Shown one piece after another: positions 10,980-21,185 of a stretch of 64,000 nucleotides of DNA. Position 1 is the stretch's first letter, and each line of letters starts with the position of its first letter. Made by a program: the position numbers and the translations under genes. The DNA is from Lithobates sylvaticus. Lineage: Eukaryota > Chordata > Amphibia > Anura > Ranidae. The stretch is from positions 581,749,239 to 581,813,238 of the forward strand of contig CM053029.1 of assembly GCA_028564925.1 (NCBI GenBank). Reading direction: 5' to 3'. The notes beneath the pieces are model-generated. The model was not told where the DNA came from and searched no databases. It was given only the letters and a program-made list of their open reading frames with translations.

Positions 10980-10985
10980 AATAAA
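10980..10985 (+). promoter_or_regulatory. AATAAA in right arm of foldback hAT
   Basis: A poly(A)-signal hexamer just after a purine-rich tract, mirrored at 3912-3917 and kept in both arms of the second copy (24853-24858 minus, 25451-25456 plus). Confidence 0.3.
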
Positions 10986-12107
10986 GGAATTGTCAAAGAC
11001 CGTCTCCTGTCATTTTTACCATTTTTGACACTTTTTTGGTGAAATGGTAGGGGTACCCCCTTACCATTTCACACGGGGGGACGGGATCTGGGGGTCCCCT
11101 TGTTAAAGGGGGCTTCCAGATTCCGATAAGCCCCCCGCCCGCAGACCCCCACAACCACCGGGCACGGTTGTGGGGATGAGGCCCTTGTCCTCATCAACAT
11201 GGGGACAAGAGGCTTTGGGGGTCGTAGACCCCCAAAGCATCCTCCCAATGTTGAGGGCATGTGGCCTGGTACGGTTCAGGTGGGAGGGGGGGCCGCTCTC
11301 GTCCCCCCTCTTTTCCTGCGGCCTGCCAGGTTGCGTGCTCGGATAAGGGTCTGGTATGGATTTTGAGGGGGACCCTACGCCATTTTTTTTTTTTTTCTTG
11401 GCTGGGATCCCCCTTAATATCCATCCCAGACCTGAAGGGCCTGGTTATTGAATTTGGGGGACCCCTACGCTTTTTTTTTTTTTGTTTTTTTTATTTTTTA
11501 ATCAATGACTTTTTTTTCTGAATGACTTTCAATGAATGACTGTTCTCTGTATTACGGGAGCCGACAATTCATTTAGCCGCGAGTGATTTTAAATAGCTTT
11601 CTTTTCTGCAAAAATTACACTTTTTGCAGAGACAGTTCTAAACACTGGAAACATGCGCCCCTTTACATGCATACTATAGACACCCCCCAGGTACGAAATT
11701 TAAAGGAATATTACACATTTATTGTTTCACTTTAATCATTATTAAAATCACTGCTCCCGAAAAAATGGCCGTTTTTAAAAGTTTTTTTTGCATTGATACA
11801 TGGCCCCTGGGGCAGGACCCAGGTCCCCAAACACTTTTTATGACTAACTTTTTAAAAATAAATGACTTCAATGACTGTTCTCTGTATTAAGGGGGACGGG
11901 AGCCGACACTTTATTATAGCCGTTCGGGTCCCCATTGACTTCAATGGGGTTCGGTGTTCGGTGTCAAGTTCGGGTCAAGTTCGGTCCCGAACCCGAACTT
12001 TTTTCTGAAGTTCGGCCGAACCTGCCGAACCCGAACATCCAGGTGTCCGCTCAACTCTACTCATATGCAATTAAAGTGGAATTCCAGGTTCTAAACCTGC
12101 TCCTACC

Positions 12108-13263
12108 CAGGGCCGTTTTTTCGACTAGGCACGCTGGGCAGTTGCCCGGGGGCCCCACTTGCGTGGAGGGCCCCACCCAGGGCCGATCCTCAGCGCTGCA
12201 ATCTGCTGCTTAAGTTGACTGACTGCACTGGTTGCTCACTTGCTAGATTTGCCAGCTGCCCGGCGTCTAGCTAGCAACCAGTGACGTCAGTCAGGGGCCG
12301 TGGCCACCCCAGCATTCATAGCGCACCACGGCCGCCCCAGCTGCTAGTGAACAAGCTCCGCCCACCTCTGCCGTGTTCTTTAGACAGCATGGCTCAGAGG
12401 GAGCGGAGCGGAAAGACGGCCCTGATTGATAGCTGCCTTGCTGCTGTGAGTGACACACTGCACTGCACCAGGCCGGCGGGCTCAAGTAAGTCTAACTGTC
12501 TACTTAAGTAAGTTCAAGTTGTGCATCAAACACAACCACTGTGCCCCTCAAAAGCTGCCACTGTGCCCATCAAACACAGCCACTGCGCCCTTCAAAAGCT
12601 GCCACTGTGCCCATCAAACACTGCCACTGTGCACATCAAAGCTGCCACTGTGCCCATCAAACACAGCCACTGTGCCCTCAAAGCTGCCACTGTGCCCATC
12701 AAACACAGCCACTGTGCCATCAAAAGCTGCCACTGTGCCCATCAAACACATCCACTGTGCCCCTAAAATGCTGCCACTGTGCCCATCAAACACAGCCACT
12801 GTGCCCTTCAAAAGCTGCCACTGTGCCCATCAAACACAGCCACTGTGCCATTAAACAAAGCCACTGGGCTCATCAAAGCTGCCACTGTGCACATAAAAGC
12901 TGCCACTGTGCACATCAAACTGCCACTGTGCCCATCAAAGCTGCCATTGTGCCCATCAAACACAGCCACTGTGCCCATCAAACACAGCCACTGTGCCCAT
13001 CAAACACTGCCACTGTGCCCATCAAAAGCTGTGCCACTGTGCCCATCAAACACAGCCACTGTGCCATCAAACGCAGCCACTGTGCCCATCAAACACAGCC
13101 ACTGTGCCTAGCAAAGCTGCCACTGTGCCCATCAAAAGCTGGAAGTACCAATATATATAGCCTCATTGATAATTTGCATTTTTACTCTTGTGCGTGATTG
13201 TGTAGACAGGGCCCCAGTGCACTGTATTGCCCGGGGGGCTATAATGCTCTTAAGATGGCCCTG
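12108..13263. mobile_element. Non-autonomous hAT with internal minisatellite
   Basis: Ends CAGGGCC on the left and GGCCCTG on the right. The 8-bp duplication is CTCCTACC (12100-12107) and CTCCCACC (13264-13271), one mismatch. About half of the element is a tandem array (12515-13145). No transposase is visible. Confidence 0.78.
12515..13145. repeat. Minisatellite inside the hAT element
   Basis: Units of about 18-21 bp built on GCCACTGTGCCCATCAAA, with variants. Long open frames rich in His, Cys and Pro on the plus strand are a product of the array and not genes. Confidence 0.9.
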
Positions 13264-13612
13264 CTCCCACCCCCTTTCTAACTATCCGGTAAAAGGAAGA
13301 TGCATATACTTATCTATTCTCCGGGCGCTCTGGTTCGGTCACGTGATCTCTCCAGTGGCGGCCTTTAGGGGAGAGGTGAAAGCGCCGACAACACATGAAA
13401 TGCCGGGGCGGGGACGTCACCCATAGGCTTATTATGGGCCATTCATTCTCAGCCGCCCCCTCCTTTCATTTGAAGTCGCCGCTGGGAACTGATCACGTGA
13501 CCATAGCACCCTGAGAATAGGCAAGTATAAGTATCTTCCTTATAAATAGTATAGGAGCAATTTTAGGCTTAATTAGGTAGAGCCTAGAATTCCACTTTAG
13601 GTTCCACTTTAA

Positions 13613-14640
13613 CCACTTCCCACTGATATCCGATATGGAAACAGCGTGGCTCTCCATTTCAGGAAGGATGTCCCTGGACGTCCTGCCACATGCTCTTGTG
13701 CGCCCCCTGGGGTGTGATCGCTGTGTGCCTTCTACCCAGCAAATCACAGACCAGGGTAAAGCACCAATAACAATGACCCCTTACCATGTGATCAGCTGTA
13801 TCCAATCACAGCTGTCACAGTGTAAACAAGCTCAATTCCTTTGCTGGTTATCGGTTCTCCTTTCCTCATACAGAGACTGTGTGTGAGGGAAATAGAGCTG
13901 GATCTGTGAGGAGAACAGTGTGTACAGCATTTTACACTGATACACAGTGTCCTGATTATCAGTGAGTTATCATCAGTGCCTATCAGTGCTGCCTCTTTAG
14001 GGCAGCCTCATCAGTGCAGCTGTATCAGTGCCCATCAGTGCTACCTCATCAGTGCTGCCTCTTTAGTGCCGCCTCATCAGTGCCCATAAGTGCAGCTTCA
14101 TCAGTGCAGCCTCATCAGTGCCCATCAGTGCAGCTTTATCAGTGCCTATCCATGCAGCCTCATCATTGCACATCAGTGCAGCCTCATCATTGCACATCAG
14201 TACAGCCTCATCAGTGCAGCCTCATCAGTGTCCATCAGTGCAGCCTCAACGGTGCGCATCAGTGCAGCCTCATCAGTGCCCATCAATGCAACTTTATTAG
14301 TGCCCTTCAGTGCTGCCTCATCAGTGCCCATCAGTGCCGCGTCTTTAGTGCCACCTCATCAGTGCCCATCAGTGCAGCATCATCAGTGCACATCAATAAA
14401 GAAGAAATACGTTATTGCAGATACGTAGAAAAACTCCCCCCCCCCCCCCCCCCACATTTTCTGTCTTATTTTTCTTTATTTAGCAAAAAACCCAGTGTTG
14501 ATTAAATGCCACCAAAAGAAAGCTCTATCTAAAAAAAAAAATTAAAAATTCAATTTGAGTACAGTGTTGTCATTCAAAGTGTGACAGCGCTGAAATCTGA
14601 AAATTGGCCTGGGCAGGAAGGGTGTCCGGTATTGAAGTCG
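13613..14640. mobile_element. TTAA-family element, long form with CAGTGCCCAT array
   Basis: Starts CCACTTCCCACTGATATCC after TTAA (13609-13612, shared with the preceding element). It ends near 14640 in GGTATTGAAGTCGG followed by a decayed TTAA. The interior holds a degenerate array of the words CATCAGTGC and GCAGCCT at about 13960-14400, a poly-C run at about 14437-14452 and a fragment of the motif ACCAAAAGAAAGCTCTAT shared with the copies at 31580 and 61094. No coding region. Confidence 0.6.
13960..14400. repeat. Degenerate CATCAGTGC minisatellite
   Basis: Short units made of TCAGTGCCCATCAGTGC and TCAGTGCAGCC alternate through the interval. The related element at the right edge of the window carries the same word near 63600-63900. 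Confidence 0.85.
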
Positions 14641-15030
14641 GTAAAGTAGTATAAAAGTATATGGGAACCCTCATCTAAAACAATCTATTCAGTTCAAAAC
14701 AGAAATGAAAGGCAAATGACTTGTGATAATATATATAGGGCTTAGAGAAGTGGGGGTGGAGAAACAGCAGCACACTGAAATTCACAGTGAATGGCTGTGC
14801 GGGGGGCGTATCAGCACAAGTCTGATTATTGGAGGACAGGCAGGCTGTGCACACTGGAAGGATGTGCTCTTATTCCTAGCGTGGTCAGCTTGAAAGAGGA
14901 AAGCAGAGAGACTGGCAAGAACTCCAGGGATTTCACACAAAGGAAGCAATACAAAGAGCAGGATACTAACACAAGTACATGGTACATCAGACACATATTA
15001 GGAATATAAAATGTTGGAGTAACATATTCT
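14641..15030. other. Unclassified stretch between two TTAA elements
   Basis: I see no terminal repeats, coding region or tandem structure. It may be decayed dispersed repeat. Confidence 0.3.
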
Positions 15031-15034
15031 TTAA

Positions 15035-15521
15035 AGTGGTTGTATACCCTAAAAATTAACTTGCACCTACAGGTAAGCCTAGATTAAGGCTTACCTGTAG
15101 GTACAAGAAATATCTCCTAAACCTGCACGGTTTAGGAGATATTTGAAAAGAACGTTTTACAATGTTGTCTACGGCGCATGCGCGCCGTAGACAACGGTGC
15201 ATTTAGAGGGTTAATCCCCATCTTCAACTGCGGTGAGCCGCAGTTGAAGTGTCCCGCGCGCATGCGCGGAGCGACGTCCTCGCCGCTCTGGCCAATCACA
15301 GCACCGCAGCGGCTCTGTGATTGGCCGGAGCGGCGATACCCGGAAGGGTATCTGTTTAGCTATGGATGCGGCCGGAGGGGGAGAAGAACACGGCGTCGGG
15401 GGCCCCGATCTAAGGTAAGTGATGCATAATGAGCTAGTATGCTAGTCATACTAGCTCATTATGACTTTGTCTTGCAGGTAGATAGCCCCAAAAAAAAATT
15501 TCAAATGGGTATACAACCACT
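15035..15521. mobile_element. TTAA-flanked MITE with three hairpins
   Basis: TTAA at 15031-15034 and 15522-15525 flank inverted ends AGTGGTTGTATACCC and GGGTATACAACCACT. Inside are perfect or near-perfect hairpins: one around CTACAGGTAAGCC (15067-15101), one around the CGCATGCGCG palindrome (about 15165-15195) and one near 15430-15465 (GAGCTAGTATG). A piggyBac-type origin is inferred from TTAA. Confidence 0.7.
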
Positions 15522-15771
15522 TTAAATCCTCAATTTGCTTTAAAGAAATACATTTGTGGCAACCAAATAGAAATCCCAGAGGGCATATTTTTTTAGTTTC
15601 ACAGAGTTTAGTGTCACATTAAGAGCAGCCCCCGCCACAAAGAATAGTTGCGGTGCCTATCTGCCCCCTTCTACTCTCTTCACCATCTCCAGAACTTGTA
15701 TTTTCACAATCCCACAATACTGTGTGCTGAATGGGGGGCATCTCCCGGGATCGTCTGGTGTCAGCATAGAC

Positions 15772-16618
15772 CAGTGATGGCGAACCTATGGCACGCGTCC
15801 AAGACAGAGCTAGAGGTCTCTCAGTTCTCTCAGCCCCCCTCCCTCTCTCTCAGCCCCCCCCATCTCTCTGTCCCCCCCTCTCTCAGCATCTCTCTCGCAC
15901 CCCTCCCTCGCACCCCTCTCTCTCTGTCCCTCTTCTCACTCTCTGTCCCCCTTCTTTTTCTCTGTTCCCCCCTCTCACACCCCTCTCTCTCTGTCCCCCC
16001 TCCCTCTCTCTGTTCCTCCTCTCTCTCAGCTCACCTCTCTCTCAGCATTTCTCTCACACCCCTCTCTCTCTCTGTCCCCCACCCCCCTCTCTCTCTCTCA
16101 GCCCACCTCCCTCTCTCTGTTCCTCCTCTCTCTCAGCATATCTCTTGCACCCCTCTCTCTCTCTCTGCCCCCTCCCTCTCTCTGTTCCCCCTCTCTCTCA
16201 GCTCACCTCTCTCTCAGCATTTCTCTCACACCTCTCTCTCTCTGTCCCCCCCTCCCTCTATCTCAGCCCACCACCCTCTCTCTGTCCCCCCTCTCTCTCA
16301 GCATATATCTCGCACCCCTCTCTCTCTCTCTGTAACCCCCCTCTCTCTCTGTACCCCCTCTCTCTCAGCCCCTCTCCCTCTCTCTGTTCCCCCTCTCTCT
16401 CAGCATCTCTCACACCCCTCTCTCTCTCTCTGACCCCCTCTCTCTCAGCAACCCCTCCTTCTCAACATCTCTCTCACACCCTAACTCTCTTTCACACAAC
16501 ACCTCTCTTTTGCTCAGCCACCCTCTCTCGCAAATTGCCATGTTGGCACTTTGCAACACAAAACCAATGTATTTATTTCAATTTGGGCACTCAGGCTCAA
16601 AAAGGTTCGCCATCACTG
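15772..16618. mobile_element. hAT MITE with CT-rich minisatellite interior
   Basis: Ends CAGTGATGGCGAACC and GGTTCGCCATCACTG, with a perfect 8-bp duplication GCATAGAC at 15764-15771 and 16619-16626. The ends are those of the small MITEs at 51076-51208 and 57206-57341, but most of the interior is a (C)n(CT)n array with the unit CCCCTCTCTCTCTCAGC. The flanks 15526-15763 and 16627-16757 form one host segment with nothing recognisable. Confidence 0.85.
15825..16530. repeat. CT-rich minisatellite
   Basis: Variable units of CCCCTCTCTCTCT followed by CAGC, GTCC or GTTCC. It creates several long plus-strand open frames made almost only of Ser, Leu and Pro, which I do not annotate. Confidence 0.9.
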
Positions 16619-16760
16619 GCATAGACTGTCAAAAGTGATTCTGATGTTTTGGATACAAGGAAGTACACACTATAGAAGGATATGCTTTGTTCATTTTTCA
16701 TTTCAGAGGTTTACAACCACTTTAATCCTTTCTCCAAGCGGTGTTCCAGAGAGATACACT

Positions 16761-17170
16761 CAGGGCTATTTTTAAATCGGGAACGCGGGGGATGCAGTTC
16801 CGGCACCTCCAGCACAGAATGTGTGTAATGACAGGGGGTGTTGGGTGTACTGGACGGTCTATTGATCCTGGCTGCTGGGGGATCTATTGTTGTTGAGGAT
16901 GTCTATTGCTGCTGGTGGAGGATCTTTTGTTGCTGAGGGGGGTCATTTGTTGATGGGAGGTATCTACTGTTGAGGGAGGGGTCTATCATTGCTGTCTATT
17001 GATTTTGACTGCTGGTAGATTTATTGCTACTTGTCATGGGTCTATTCTTACTGTGGTGGATCTGTTGTTACTGGGAGGTATTTTGTTGCAGGGAGTCTAT
17101 TGTTGCTGATAGGGTCTATTTTTTTTTGGAGGATCTATTGTTGCTGGGGAAGGGGGGCTATTTTCCTGTT
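16761..17170. mobile_element. Possible hAT left end with degenerate minisatellite
   Basis: CAGGGCTATTTTT at 16761 looks like a hAT terminus. It leads into a decayed array of the word CTATTGTTGCTGG (about 16850-17160). The matching right end was not found, so class and boundary are uncertain. Confidence 0.35.
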
Positions 17171-17594
17171 ATCATCAACAAATTCAATATAAATGACTTA
17201 GCACAAAAAGGTTGATACTTGGTTCGGTATTCTCTAAAAGGGGCGGTAATGGCAGGTGGGTAGGGACGGAACCAAGGGATGTGCTCAAAAGCCCTTGATA
17301 CTCTACAGGGCAAAAATGTTGTGACCACCTGACCATCACATATAATGGATTTATCTCCCTCCCCATTCTGCCTGTAATAGCCTCTACTCTTCTGGGAAGG
17401 TTTTTAACAAGATTTTGAAGTTTGACTTTGGTAATGTGTGCCCTTTCAGGTAAAAGAGCCTGGATGAATAGACCTGGCTTGCAATCTGAGTTCCAATTCA
17501 TCCCATAGGTGCCCCACACTTGAGTTCATCCACACTAGATTTGCAAAACCATATCTTGATGGACCTGGCCTTGGTACACAGGGGTATAGTCAAG
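17171..17594 (-). mobile_element. Tc1-like MITE relic
   Basis: The segment around CCTCTACTCTTCTGGGAAGG (17383-17402) and CTGAGTTCCAATTCATCCCA matches a widespread Tc1/mariner-type non-autonomous family as I remember it. A related piece occurs near 45620-45670. It lacks intact ends here. Confidence 0.45.
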
Positions 17595-17598
17595 TTAA

Positions 17599-18092
17599 AG
17601 TGGAGTTCCACCCACTTTTACAACTCTTCAGCATTCCTCACCAAAGTGTGCACTGTAAACGAATTGGATATTTTTTTATTTTTTTTCTCAGCACCTACTG
17701 TATATCTGCTGTATTCATTTTTCACTTCCTCCTCCCTGAACGTGGCCCATCGCATCATTTCCTGTTTGCAATGCCTCCTGGGAAGGGGCGGCAACTTCCT
17801 CTGACACTGCCGTTGCTATGGAAACCTGACCTGAAACCTATTACACTGCTTGTGTTGCACTGAGCATGTGCGAGATCTGCAAGGATGAGATCCAGGAAGA
17901 AATACAGTCTGGCTTCAGATGCCCACACTTAAGATGGCCACGGCCTGCTGTAAGTTTCTAAAATAACAAACTACTGCTATACACTAACAAAACGGACCTT
18001 AGTTTACAGACTAACTTTACTAGAATACATTAGGCTTGTGTATTATAGGGGTATTTTTATTTAAAAAGTATAATTTCGGCCGGAACACCGCT
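17599..18092. mobile_element. TTAA-flanked MITE
   Basis: TTAA at 17595-17598 and 18093-18096, ends AGTGGAGTTCC and GGAACACCGCT. 494 bp, no coding region. The terminal words resemble those of 12075-13608, so the two may share a family. 18097-18256 after it is unclassified. Confidence 0.65.
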
Positions 18093-18562
18093 TTAACATT
18101 TAATAAACACCACCTTAGTTCCAGCACAGAGCAACGTTCTTCATCTGCCCCTTACCTTTTTTGACCCCACCCCCTCCAGCACACAGCATGTGATTGACAG
18201 CCTCAGCTGTGCATGTTTCCCTATGAAAATTGTATGCTGTAGCATTTACATTACCCTTAAAGTAAAGGTTTGTTTTTTATTTTCTAAATAGGTTCCTTTA
18301 AGCAAGTGCATTGTTGCACTTACAAGTGCAAGTGCACTTACCTCTTCCTTCAATTTCCCTTCTAAATGTCTTTTTTCTCACTTCCTGTTTCTCCTCAGTA
18401 AACTTCACACCATCATCCGAGCGGTGTTTAGTCAGCCAGAACAGCTTACTGAGGAGGAACAGGAAGTGAGAAATTTAGACAAAGAAAACAAAGAAAAAAA
18501 AAAAAACATTTAGAAGGGAAATCGAAGGAAAAGGTAAGTGAAACAACAAAGCACTAGCTTAA

Positions 18563-19397
18563 CCACTTTCAGACCGGACCATTTTGCTGGCTTAAGACCA
18601 ACCACTTTTTGCGATTTGGCACTGCGTCGCTTTAACTGACAATTGCGCGGTCGTGCAACGTGGCTCTCAAACAAAATTGACGTCCTTTTTTTCCCACAAA
18701 TAGAGCTTTCTTTTGGTGGTATTTGATCGCCCCTGTGTTTTTTATTTTTTGCGCTATAAACAAAAAAAGAGCGACAATTTTGAAAAAAATGCATTATTTT
18801 TTACTTTTTGCTATAATAAATATCCCCCAAAAATATATAAAAAAAATTTTTTTCCTCAGTTTAGGCCGATACGTATTCTTCTACATATTTTTGGTAAAAA
18901 AATAGCAATAAGCGATTATTGATTGGTTTGCGCAGAAGTTATAGCGTTTACAAAATAGGGGATAGTTTTATAGCATTTTTATTAATAATTTTTTTTACTA
19001 GTAATGGCGGCGATCAGCGATTTTTATTGTGACTGCGACATTATGGCGGACACATCGGACATTTTTGACACATTTTTGGGACCATTGTCATTTTTACAGC
19101 AATCAGTGCTATTTAAATGCACTTATGCCTATGTAAATGACACTGGCAGTGAAGGGGTTAACCACTAGGTGGCAGCGTAGGGGTTAAGTGTTCCTAGGGG
19201 CGTGTTACTAACTGTGGGGGGGGGGCGTGGCTGTGATTTAGTGAACACTGATCTCTGCTCCAATCACAGGGAGCAGAGATCGGTGTCACTAGTTGCTGGG
19301 CAGAATGGGGAGATGCTGTTTACTTCCGCATCTCCCCGTTCAGCCATCCCGTGAGACGGGGGACCTGCGACCGGACTCACGGGGGTCCCGACCGGCG
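18563..19397 (+). mobile_element. CCACTTTCAGACC TTAA-family element, truncated copy
   Basis: Follows TTAA at 18559-18562. It contains the family landmarks TTGGCACTGCGTCGC, AGAGCTTTCTTTTGG, GGCGATCAGCGATTTTTAT and AACCACTAGGTGGCAGCG. Its right end is lost at the duplication junction (19397). No coding region. Confidence 0.7.
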
Positions 19398-19401
19398 TCC
19401 C

Positions 19402-19439
19402 AACTTGACTATACCCCTGTGTACCAAGGCCAGGTCCAT
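19402..19439 (-). repeat. 38-nt inverted templated insert at duplication junction
   Basis: These 38 bases are the exact reverse complement of 17559-17596 and sit precisely between the two copies of the duplicated nest (18264-19397 and 19440-20403). The source lies directly left of the MITE at 17599. Confidence 0.8.
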
Positions 19440-19719
19440 AAAGGTTTGTTTTTTATTTTCTAAATAGGTTCCTTTAAGCTAGTGCATTGTTGGTTCACTT
19501 ACCTTTTCCTTCGATTTCCCTTCTAAATGTCTTTTTTCTCACTTCCTGTTTCACTTCCTGTTTCTATTCAGTAAACTTCACACCATCATCCGAGCGGTGT
19601 TTAGTCAGCCAGAACAGCTTACTGAGGAGGAACAGGAAGTGAGAAATTTAGACAAAGAAAAAACATTTAGAAGGGAAATCGAAGAAAAAGGTAAGTGAAC
19701 CAACAATGCACTAGCTTAA

Positions 19720-20514
19720 CCACTTTCAGACCGGACCATTTTGCTGGCTTAAGACCAGAACACTTTTTGCAATTTGGCACACTTTTTGCAATTTGGCACT
19801 GCGTCGCTTTAACTGACAATTGCGCGGTCGTGCAACGTGGCTCTCAAACAAAATTGACGTCCTTTTTTTCCCACAAATAGAGCTTACTTTTGGTGGTATT
19901 TGATCGCCCCTGCGTTTTTTTACAAAAATAGGGGATAGTTTTTTAGCATTTTTATTAATATATTTTTTTACTAGTAATGGCGGCGATCAGCGATTTTTAT
20001 TGTGACTGCGACATTATGGGGGACACATCGGACATTTTTGACACATTTTTGGGACCATTGTCATTAATACAGCAATCAGTGCTATTTAAATACACTGATT
20101 CCTGTGTAAATGACACCGGCAGTGAAGGGGTTAACCACTAGGTGGCAGCGTAGGGGTTAAGTGTTCCTAGGGGTGTGTTACTAACTGTGGGGGGGGGGGG
20201 CGTGGCTGTGATTTAGTGAACACTGATCTCTGCTCCAATCACAGTGAGCAGAGATCGGTGTCCCTAGTTGCTGGGCAGAACGGGGAGATGCTGTTTACTT
20301 CCGCATCTCCCCGTTCAGCCATCCCGTGAGACGATCGGGGGTACCCCCGCAGCGATCGAGTCTGCGGGACCTGCGACCGGACTCACGGGGGTCCCGACCG
20401 GCGGCGCGCACGCGATGGCACGGCGGCATTCTTAAAGGGGACGTACCTGTACGCCCTTATGCCTGTCCATGCCATCCTGTCGACGTACATCGTCGTGCGC
20501 CGGTCGGGAACCGG
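19720..20514 (+). mobile_element. CCACTTTCAGACC TTAA-family element, second copy
   Basis: TTAA at 19716-19719 and 20515-20518, start CCACTTTCAGACCGG, end GGTCGGGAACCGG. It is the duplicated partner of 18563-19397. It keeps the right end but lacks about 200 bases in the middle (after CCTGCGTTTTTTTAC). Confidence 0.75.
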
Positions 20515-20572
20515 TTAAAGGAACCTAGAAGATATTTAGAAGATAAAAAACAAACCTTTACAACCCCTTTAA

Positions 20573-21185
20573 TTGCAAACACCTGAATTCAATAGTATGG
20601 GGGGGGGGGGGGTTCCCACATAATTTTGGGCAAGTGTTGACAAGCTGTTGCCTGTATAGTGTATGCGAAACCAATGGATGAATCAATCTACAGAATTCTA
20701 CTTATAACTGAAGTACCTGTGTTGTATTTTTTATTTTATTTTTGTATTATAAATGTTGAAATGGAAGGAGAAACATAGCACAGTGCATTTTTCAATATGA
20801 AAGGTAAAGAGCAGATGAAGGACGTTGGTCTGTGTTGGAATAAAGGAGGTGTTTATTATGGCAGTGATCATAACCAGAGAGACTGCTTTCTCCGAGACCT
20901 TGAAACCCACTCAATGAGCAGTATAACTTCTAACTGGTTATCAAGGAGGAGTTGAGCTGTATCACAAATTACCGTTGCTCTCAAACAATCTCCTTAAATC
21001 TATTAAAACCAGAACTAGTTCACTTTGGAGGATAGAGGAATCAATAATGAAAGTACAAGTGCCTGGACAATAAAGTTGCATTGTGTAAACATGTAAGTGT
21101 GAAATTGTCAAGCACACTTGAAAAGATTCTTCACGGAGAAAACAGCAGAGGAGTTGAGCTGTTATGGAGAAAGCAATTTTTATAT
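20573..21185. other. Single-copy-like AT-rich stretch
   Basis: After a G run (20599-20612) the sequence shows no terminal repeats, tandem units or frame. From about 20760 to 21180 it has the even composition of non-repeat DNA. Nothing further can be said without a comparison. Confidence 0.3.

Larger units (their letters stand above)
2814..12059. mobile_element. Foldback hAT-type element, 8-bp TSD, split by a Gypsy element
   Basis: Termini are TAGGGTTGAGCG on the left and CGCTCAACTCTA on the right, flanked by a perfect 8-bp duplication CTCATATG at 2806-2813 and 12060-12067. TIR form and duplication length fit a non-autonomous hAT element. Without the LTR retrotransposon at 4216-10481 the element is about 2.97 kb and is a palindrome from end to end: arms of about 1.5 kb meet at an axis near 10585. 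Each arm holds a Y-shaped GC-rich block, a purine/pyrimidine-biased tract and a terminal part rich in the word CGAAC. No transposase is visible. A second member lies at 23791-26523. Confidence 0.85.
12075..13608. mobile_element. TTAA-flanked miniature element, interrupted by a hAT
   Basis: TTAA at 12071-12074 precedes AGTGGAATTCC, and GGTTCCACT precedes TTAA at 13609-13612, so the ends are inverted repeats with a TTAA duplication, as in piggyBac-type elements. Without the hAT insertion 12108-13263 it is about 380 bp. It holds no coding region. Confidence 0.6.
18261..20568. mobile_element. Palindromic TTAA element, duplicated and carrying nested TTAA-family copies
   Basis: TTAA at 18257-18260 and 20569-20572. 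The left end contains AAAGGTTTGTTTTTTATTTT and the right end its complement. The core arms pair CTTACCTCTTCC and CTCACTTCCTGTTTC with their complements around 18420-18450. The right half is interrupted by a second TTAA family (from 18563 and from 19720). The whole nest was then tandemly duplicated: 18264-19397 corresponds to 19440-20403 with several indels. Confidence 0.7.

Noticed and set aside
10556-10981. Arg/Lys/Glu-rich open frame in the foldback hAT, partly kept in the other copies
   Set aside because: It crosses the central palindrome and a purine-rich tract that is open in several frames, and the copies do not keep the frame or the residues except near the end. Not a supported gene.
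12450-13197. His/Cys/Pro-rich open frame of 218 residues
   Set aside because: Produced by the GCCACTGTGCCCATCAAA array. Periodicity and lack of a domain rule out a gene.
15648-16624. Ser/Leu/Pro-rich open frames of 261 and 278 residues
   Set aside because: Produced by the CT-rich minisatellite inside a hAT element.
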